Below are positions 57,413 to 64,000 of a DNA stretch of 64,000 nt, piece after piece. Under the pieces are notes generated by a model that saw nothing but the letters and a program-made list of their open reading frames with translations, searched no databases and was not told the origin of the DNA. How positions within the stretch are numbered: the stretch's first letter is position 1; each line of letters starts with the position of its first letter. This DNA is from Lactarius indigo (taxonomy: Eukaryota; Basidiomycota; Agaricomycetes; Russulales; Russulaceae), in the NCBI GenBank assembly GCA_025766275.1, contig JAFKAC010000024.1, positions 248,001-312,000 of the forward strand, given 5' to 3'. Made by a program: the position numbers and the translations under genes.

Positions 57413-58049
57413 ATGGTCTCTTCCAACCCAGCCCAACCCCCGGTTTCAGGAAAAGACAACGTTGGCATCGTTATGCTTCATATCCACGGTGCAAATGGCC
57501 TTCCCATGTGGCCAAATGGTAAGCTATTTGACTTCCAACGTCAAATTTCCGCTGATTGGACTGCAAGTGACTCACACGGGCTGGGATATGGACCCTTTTG
57601 TGCAAGTGTCAATTGGAGAAGAGGTCAAAAGTACGAGGGTCATCCGGCACGAGCTAGAGCCGGTCTGGGATGAACAGCTGTTCTTCCACGTGCGCCAGCA
57701 GGACCTTAAGAACCCTATTCGACTCGCCATTTTCGACTGGGATAGGTTCACGCGCAACGACCTCGTCGGTTCGGCGGAGATAAATGTCGACGCCCTCGTC
57801 AACAGGGTTACGAGTGACCCTGATTCCGGGCTTCATCCTGCCGGCTTGCCCCCCGTGCTCTACTTTAATGATCACCCTTTGGTCAAAAATCCAAAGAGAG
57901 CGTATTTGTCTACTCCAACCATTACATTCCAGTGCGTGTCGTGGTGCTGTACCCGCAGTTGGTGCAACGATTACTAATACTCTCCTGTGAGCAGTGCCAA
58001 TTATCAGTCTTACACCACGCTAGAGAAACAGGCGGAGCAGAAATTGTGA
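57413..58049 (+). CDS. single C2 protein 3 (PSD2-like second C2 only)
   Basis: Three exons (57413-57518, 57568-57931, 57995-58049) encode 174 residues with intact frame. Only the second C2 domain of the pair is present: NVGIVMLHIHGANGLPMWPN, GWDMDPFVQVSIGEEV, HELEPVWDEQLFFHVRQQ, AIFDWDRFTRNDLVGSAEIN. The tail ANYQSYTTLEKQAEQKL matches the other copies. The exons for the first C2 domain are missing upstream, where block Y3 comes directly before, so the gene is a shortened paralogue with a new start (MVSSNPAQPP). Calcium-loop aspartates are kept. Whether it is expressed is unknown. Confidence 0.82.
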
Positions 58050-58054
58050 CACGG

Positions 58055-58570
58055 ACTGCACGCAAACGATCTCACGCGGAGAGCCCACGTCAACTCCCAA
58101 GGCTCCCGGCTCGATGCCGTCCTCAGAGGCGATAGGCTCATGTACTCGCGTGCAAACGGCGCCGCTGCGCCTCGACACAGTAAGGTCAAACCATCAAGAC
58201 GGAACAGGCTTATCATCTATAATGCGCACTCTGAACCGGACCGGGTGTAGGATGACCATTTTCTAGCATGTCGCCGTGTCCTCTTTCTAGATCGGCGCCT
58301 CCACATGAATCGCGAAGAACTCTCGGATTAGCTGGCATGGCGCTCCACCACTGCGGGTCGCACGCGTCACACCATCACCCTATCGTTGTGACCACTAGGC
58401 ATCGCGATGCTGAGTGTACACCCACTGCAGGTCGCGCGGGGATGAGCGCGAAGGTGCAGCGTATGCAGCATAGGCGCCGGCTTATCGATGGACGAGGCGT
58501 AGAGCGCCTCACTGATCGACTCTTTCGCAAGGCCCATCGGGTTGGCAAGTAGTGGGCTGCAGGCTCCTTA
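58055..58570 (-). pseudogene. relic X3, convergent with C2 gene 3
   Basis: Minus-strand fragments (REFFAIHVEAPI, KEDTATC, RFRVRIIDDKPVPS) align to X2 (REFAIRAKAVPIEKVDMVTS) but contain stops. Confidence 0.45.
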
Positions 58571-58734
58571 TTGGTGATCGGGCTGAGTGATGCAGTGAAG
58601 CGAACTTGGGTGCGGATAGGGTTGCACGGCTCTGCTTCATCTTATCTCTACGACCAGATCATAGGATCGGGACTCGCCCTCTTCCGCGTCACCAACCGTT
58701 CATTACGACTTCAATTTACAGTATGTCCTCGTTT

Positions 58735-58860
58735 TCTCAATTCATCGGTTCATATTGTGATACGATCGCGATTAACAAGTATATGTGGCCTTAATAGATA
58801 CGACACCACGTCGTACGCCATATGGGCGTCAGTGTCGGCATACCAAGTACCAAGTAGCTT
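58735..58860. repeat. block Z3
   Basis: GGTTCATATTGTGATACGAT and CAGTGTCGGCATACCAAGTA match Z1 and Z2. Confidence 0.7.
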
Positions 58861-58869
58861 ATCTCTGGG

Positions 58870-59810
58870 CCTGTCCCCTTTTTTCTCTACCTTGACTTTA
58901 TACCCTTCCACTATACCCTGTTACTACTGCTCCTTTACTTACAGGTTTGATTTTCGGATACCGCCCGCCCGCATGAAGTAGGCCACATATACCAAACGCA
59001 CTCTATTGGATTCAAAAAAAAAATACCATTGGTTCTGCAGGAATTCACCCAATACCCCCCTTTTGTTAGTACTAGATGTTGTGTGGTCAGTGATCGAGCA
59101 ACAAATTGATCCCAAAACTTTACTCTCGCCTACGCCTATTGTTTTCGGTAATCCACTTCTAAGTCCGCTTCTCTCTCCTCAGAAGCGCATTTTCCTGAAC
59201 GCCGTCGTTCACAGCTGTGTGTCATTGGATGGGAAAGAGCGGAGGACAGCAGCGGCGCGTTTGCAATAGTCATAGTCACACGCTTGACCACCATACAAAA
59301 TTAAGTATTCATTGCCCGCCGTTCGTTCAACTTTTGCTGTCCCTGCCTCCGACCTCCCCTCCCGTCCAGGCAAAATGTTCGGTGGGCCTCCGAGTCGCGG
59401 CGCTCGAGTCGATCCTCGCCACGTTCCCGTATCCGCCTCTACCTGCGAAAACCCACCGTCTAGTGGCAATACAAGCGACAATGGTTGCTATTCTGAGCGG
59501 GCGGCACGAACGGTACTAGCTGTAGTATCCGTTGTCCGGATGGCCGGCGCCTATATGCGGAAGCAATACTGTAGTTTCGGAGGTGGTGTGAGTGGCAGTC
59601 CATGAGGAGGTCCGAAAATATATAGAGTGAAGTATAAGCGCGCTACAGACCTGCGCTGCGTTGTCGCTTTGCCAGTCCAACTGCTTGCACATCACACGCA
59701 ACATGAGATTTCCGTTGTTAAGGTGCTCACCGTAGTACTATCGCGCACGGTCCATGGCTACGAAGGCTTGGGATGTGGAGGCGATTTGATTGAATAACGT
59801 GACACTGAGT
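58870..59810. other. no gene firmly supported between Z3 and gene E
   Basis: A plus-strand frame at 59312-59605 (its internal Met gives MFGGPPSRGARVDPRH) is open but unrecognised. A 10-bp A run lies at about 59014. Confidence 0.3.
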
Positions 59811-59831
59811 CGCCCCAGGTAGAAGAGGGCC

Positions 59832-60186
59832 CTAATTTGAGCGACAAGGCACCCAAGCATTCAGAGAAGCGCTAACGCCATGGAAGATTTTCAGGTTAGG
59901 GAGCGTCACGGGAGTTTCTTCATTAATTAACAGCTCCATCTCAGCGCAGGGATGGGCCCGGGGTACTAAGAGGATAGATGCGTCGATGAACAGTTCCTCG
60001 AGTTGGGGAAGGGAAGAAAACACGCCACTGGCACGACAGCCTCAGGAGAATGCAACCAGGAGATCAGATATTCCTGAGCTCTAGTGTGAGTTTAATACTT
60101 GGTTAAATACGCACGCCCATAATTTTGGGGGTGGAAAGGATATCAGAAAGGTGCCAAACAGCTGATCGAGTGTCATCGAGTGACAT
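59832..60186 (-). pseudogene. possible F-box/LRR-type gene fragment
   Basis: A minus-strand frame (59832-60023) reads FSSLPQLEELFIDASILLVP then VTLPNLKIFHGVSAS, which resembles the leucine-rich part of Agaricomycete F-box proteins. Upstream, MSLDDTRSAVWHLSDILSTP (60186-60115) could be an earlier exon ending at a GTGCGT donor. I could not join them in frame, so this is probably a fragment. Confidence 0.35.
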
Positions 60187-60355
60187 CCTCTTCAAGGGAG
60201 TCACGTTGACAGCATCATGTAGCTTACAAATCATCTGGCGGCCAATCAAAGTGGACGCAGTCTCATCATCGATCTTTCCCTAACTCCGAAAAAAAAGCAA
60301 CTGTCGACTCGCCTTCCACCACTTCGTATCCTTCGAAACCCACACTGCAATATTG

Positions 60356-63106
60356 ATGTCCCCAGGCCAAGCTCCTCACCAGGTCGTCAACGGACCCGAT
60401 GAAGGGATAGGTATAGGTAGTACTTCACAACCATATAGCCCTATCCCCGCCTTTCTCACCCAGTGTACCACATCAATAGGTGACAACCTGTATACGACCC
60501 AGTCTGCACCGAATCAGGCATCGCAAGGAGCCCCTAGCTTTGTTGATGGCTCCGGACCTATATTCTCCATGTACTTGGATTTGGCGACCGAAGAAGATAA
60601 GAACATGGTTGAAAGCTGGAAAGCGGATGCCGAGGGGATCCTTATATTTGTATGTCTCTATCTAATAACCCTGTGATTTACACCGGCTCACCAGTCATAG
60701 ACGGGTTTATTCTCTGCCGCCGTTGCGTCGTTGATCTCGGTGTCAATTCAGGACGTCCGACCGAACCCACAGGACACCTCCAACTTCTACCTCGCGAATA
60801 TCTACCAGACTGCTGTCGACCCAAATCGGACCAACAGTTCGGGTTCTCTCCCTTCTTCCCCACCGACGTTCTCTCCACCGAACTATGCAGTTTGGGTGAA
60901 CTCACTTTGGTTTTTGAGCTTAGTAATCAGTCTTACCTGTGCTTTGCTCGCGACTTTACTACAACAGTGGGCACGAAGATATCTCAAGGTCAATCGGTCA
61001 CATTACAGTCCGCACAAGCGAGCCCGAATCCGTGCTTTCTTCTTTGAAGGGGTCGAGAAGTCTCTCCTACCATGGGTGGTCGATACCTTGCCCACGCTAC
61101 TGCACATTTCCCTGTACCTGTTCTTTGCTGGCCTGGCGGTGTTCCTACGTAACGTCAATCTCACCATTTTCATACTGGTGATGTCTTGGGTCAGCGTTTG
61201 CACAGTTGTCTACGGATTTCTCACGTTGATTCCGATTTTTCGCCATGATCGCCCATACTATACCCCGCTTACGTCGTTGGCGTGGCCCATTATTCTTGGG
61301 ATACCATATGTCATCTTTCGGGCCTTTCGGTTGTTCACTTATTTTCCGTGCATTGGAGGCGGAACCTATGATCGCCTTCGATCCTTGCAGAACAGATACC
61401 ATGGATTGCTTGTCCAGGGTTTACTGAAGACAGCTGAGGAAGCCGCTTTACATCCACCACCGGAGATCGACACTCGCGCCTTCAAGTGGACATTCGATAC
61501 TTTGGACGAAGACCATGAACTGGAGCGCTTTTTTGATGGCTTGCCTGGCTTCCGCAATTCGAAAGTGGTTAGTGATCCTCTTCTTGGACTCACTTGGGAG
61601 CAACAGTGGGACCTGTTGGCGGCGCTGATCGGATTATTGGACCGCACATCCTCATCCGATTCTCTCCCAAAGCAGGATAAAAGCCGGCGACTTACCGTTT
61701 GTGCCAAGGCCTTCGATGGAGCAGTCATCCCCAATGCCTTTTCATGTATCTTCTACAGAATTTTGTCCGAAGAGAAGTATGGGCGACTGCAATCCGCTGG
61801 AATTGTACAGTTTTTGAGGGGCTGGGGCGATAGCAAGGACAGACCAGACATTTTGATGCAAGCAATAACTTCCGTTGTTGTCGCAAGAGCACAACGGCAC
61901 GATGACACTTGGTTTGCTCTCGCCTCCAGTGAGCTGAGAGTCCCGGAAACTGACCTTCAGGAGTATGCCGCACATGGAGATAACCTGTCCCTTGCGATAT
62001 TGCTTCACACTACTCGCCAGCAATTTAGCCACTATCGGGAAAGGTCCTGGCCGGCGTTCGAGTTCTCGAAAGCTCTCGAAATGGCCTCAGAATTCAATGT
62101 ACGAGATACATCCTCTAAACTGCAACACGAGTTCTATGCGCTCTGGAATGAAATTGTTCTCGAAGCGCGACAAGATAACGATGGGCGGATGGCGTTCTTA
62201 ATCTTGGGGCGTATTCACCACGTTTACGTCACTCTGCGCCAAGATACCGATCCTTCTGCAAGACAGTTCTCTGCCTTCGTCAATCACGATGCCAGTATTC
62301 TGTGGCAACCGTTCTCCTATCCATTGTGCAATCTCCATGGCCATCTTCCGGACTCGACAACTCATATCCATGGCGACACCGCCTCCACAACCTTTGCGCG
62401 CACTGTCCCACGTGATAATACTGCGCTAGTCCCTGCTTCCCTTTCCAGTCCTGGCGCATCTCCTTCGTCCGTACCTGCCCCGCTTCGTGTCATCGAAAGC
62501 CCCGCAGAGGTGCCATCTCTTAACAATGGCGTATACCTTCCGGGTTCGTTCCTCCCCGCTCATTCGACAGCCAAAAACCCCACTACCAATACTTCGACGT
62601 CTTCCCCTCTTTCCTCTACCCCTCCACCTGCTGCCACTGCCCTCATGACGCCTTTCGGTGCACCATACCTCCCGTCTCCGGCTTCATCAAATCCAGTTCC
62701 TGACGATATACCTATAGGTCCTCCACTGTTTTCACACTTTCCCGTGACCCGATCTGATCTCTTACCATCTTGCCTAGGATCTCGTCGCTCAATTATAGTT
62801 ACTACTACTCCCGGCGCTTCTCCAGGGTCAACATCTGCACGTGATTTGAGTGTCGCCACCGAGGACGATGGTAGCCCGAGCCCGAAGTCTGGTTTGCGAA
62901 AGGACGCCCCTGATCCCCTCTTAGTGAACCGCACAATCTACGAAAACACTGTGGCCGCCCTAGATCTCTCACCACAACCCCCACCACAACCATCGGTTAC
63001 TGACTTGGATGTAGCCGTCGCAGGTCCTTCACGGTGGGAACAAGATGTTGCTCATACAGGAGATCACCCTCTCCCTTCTTCGCATTGCCGATATGATATT
63101 GTTTAA
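60356..63106 (+). CDS. DUF6535 membrane protein E
   Basis: Exons 60356-60649 and 60701-63106, with a 51-nt intron, encode 899 residues starting MSPGQAPHQ. It is the only array member on the plus strand and the most divergent. The domain is clear: GPIFSMYLDLATEEDK, VESWKADAEGILIF, TGLFSAAVASLISVSIQDVR, NIYQ, YAVWVNSLWFLSLVISLTCA, LLATLLQQWARRYLK, then membrane segments near LPTLLHISLYLFFAGLAVFL and FILVMSWVSVCTVVYGFLTL. These match the commonest form of the family (SIQDLRPNPQD type) more closely than A-D do. The C-terminal 300 residues are low-complexity Pro/Ser/Thr. The intron sits at the same position as in A-D, supporting common descent. Confidence 0.87.
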
Positions 63107-64000
63107 CGCATCCTCCGATCTCTTGATGTACGCGCGGGAGGGTACACATCCTTGTTCAAGTTGGCCTTGAGATCTCTTTACTGATACTATTCGATACGGA
63201 CACCTTGGCGAATGTATAAACTTGAGTAGAGTGCGGAAATGTGAGTAGGTCTCAGCATTCACTTTGGCTCACCGCGAGCTGATGAGCATACCTAACAGTG
63301 GCGCGGGAGTCTGTCCGCACATAGGTGGTTATCTCTAGCTCTACCTCGATGTTGAGTGCAAATACAGTTAATTCTCATTGCGCGTGCAAGTAAAGTCATC
63401 TAAGCCAGATATCCGGATGACATTCAAGATAACATCTGTCGTGTGAAATTCGGTGGCCAGCTTCAAGCGGGCAGTCTTTCATCAGGCAGTGACCTCTGTG
63501 AATGATATGCTGCAGACAGTACTGAAGGTAACAGAATCGGGGTCCTAGGGTCAATAACGTGGTCCAAGACCCTGGGCCGCAAGTCATAAGTAGGTTAGGT
63601 TGAGGCATTCGCGATCGTGACAACCCCCGGTCGGTGTGAGGGACCGAAGCCAAGAGTGCCGGTGAGATACCTTCGGATGGTGAGTCCCAGATTAGGTCTT
63701 AAAATGAGGTCCGGCGTGTATGAAGATAGTACGAGTCTGGACTCCATGGATGACTAACAGTGGCCTGGTGCTGGCGAATGGCTGTCATTGGTTGACAGTG
63801 TTTACAGAGAACCGCCGATAGAACCTTCTATGGCTATCTGGACTGAGCATCAGGAAAAACTGTTGCGCATCAACCATCGACGTGAACGTGACTAGTTACC
63901 TCATTAATTATGTCACCCATGATTTATTAATAATTACAAGCGATAATATGCGGTTACGGAACGTATTGCTGTCAATAATAATAAATCCTATGGGCAAAGC
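63107..64000. other. no gene seen at right end; candidate transposon terminus
   Basis: No supported gene. CATCAGGAAAAAC at 63848-63860 repeats, inverted, the sequence at the right end of the Plavaka element (3977-3989). The last 120 bp are AT-rich. Confidence 0.35.

Overview
The window reads as nuclear DNA of a basidiomycete fungus, most likely an Agaricomycete. Genes carry short (about 47-80 nt) GT..AG introns. There is a Plavaka-type DNA transposase, and there are several Ty1/copia and Ty3/gypsy LTR elements. The host genes belong to DUF6535 membrane proteins and to C2 proteins like the C2 pair of fungal phosphatidylserine decarboxylase 2 (PSD2). No rRNA, tRNA or CRISPR array was recognised.

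Left third (1-31 kb) is a transposon graveyard. It starts with an apparently intact Plavaka transposase (691-3842) whose right end abuts a truncated DUF6535 gene (3990-4549). An old copia element follows (4967-10167). It is decayed by CpG transitions, interrupted by a solo LTR (5771-6543) and cut by a partial gypsy chromovirus (10168-13119). Two young, nearly identical, full-length copia elements lie in inverted orientation (13774-20145 minus; 23735-30110 plus). Each has near-identical LTRs, a 5-bp target duplication, a tRNA-iMet anticodon-half primer site and an open 1440-aa polyprotein. Between them are a 5'-truncated LINE with a 14-bp target duplication, a solo gypsy LTR and a relic of a P2B-type calcium ATPase.

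Right half (31-63 kb) is a gene array built by repeated segmental duplication. DUF6535 genes (A 31375-33706, B 37579-39994, C 45050-47458, D 52152-54409 on minus; E 60356-63106 on plus) alternate with plus-strand C2 genes (35469-36686, 49197-50539, 57413-58049, plus a decayed locus at 41.1-42.2 kb). Around each intact C2 gene the same flanking blocks recur in the same order: upstream block Y, the C2 gene, a minus-strand relic X, then block Z. Gene D looks like a mosaic of a B-like N-terminus and a C-like C-terminus.

This DUF6535/C2 array is the most unusual structure here. The DUF6535 proteins have about five predicted membrane segments and a long helical C-terminus. The C2 proteins keep the acidic loops used for calcium-dependent lipid binding but have no decarboxylase domain. 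A joint role at membranes is only an inference from repeated co-duplication; no function is shown by the sequence.
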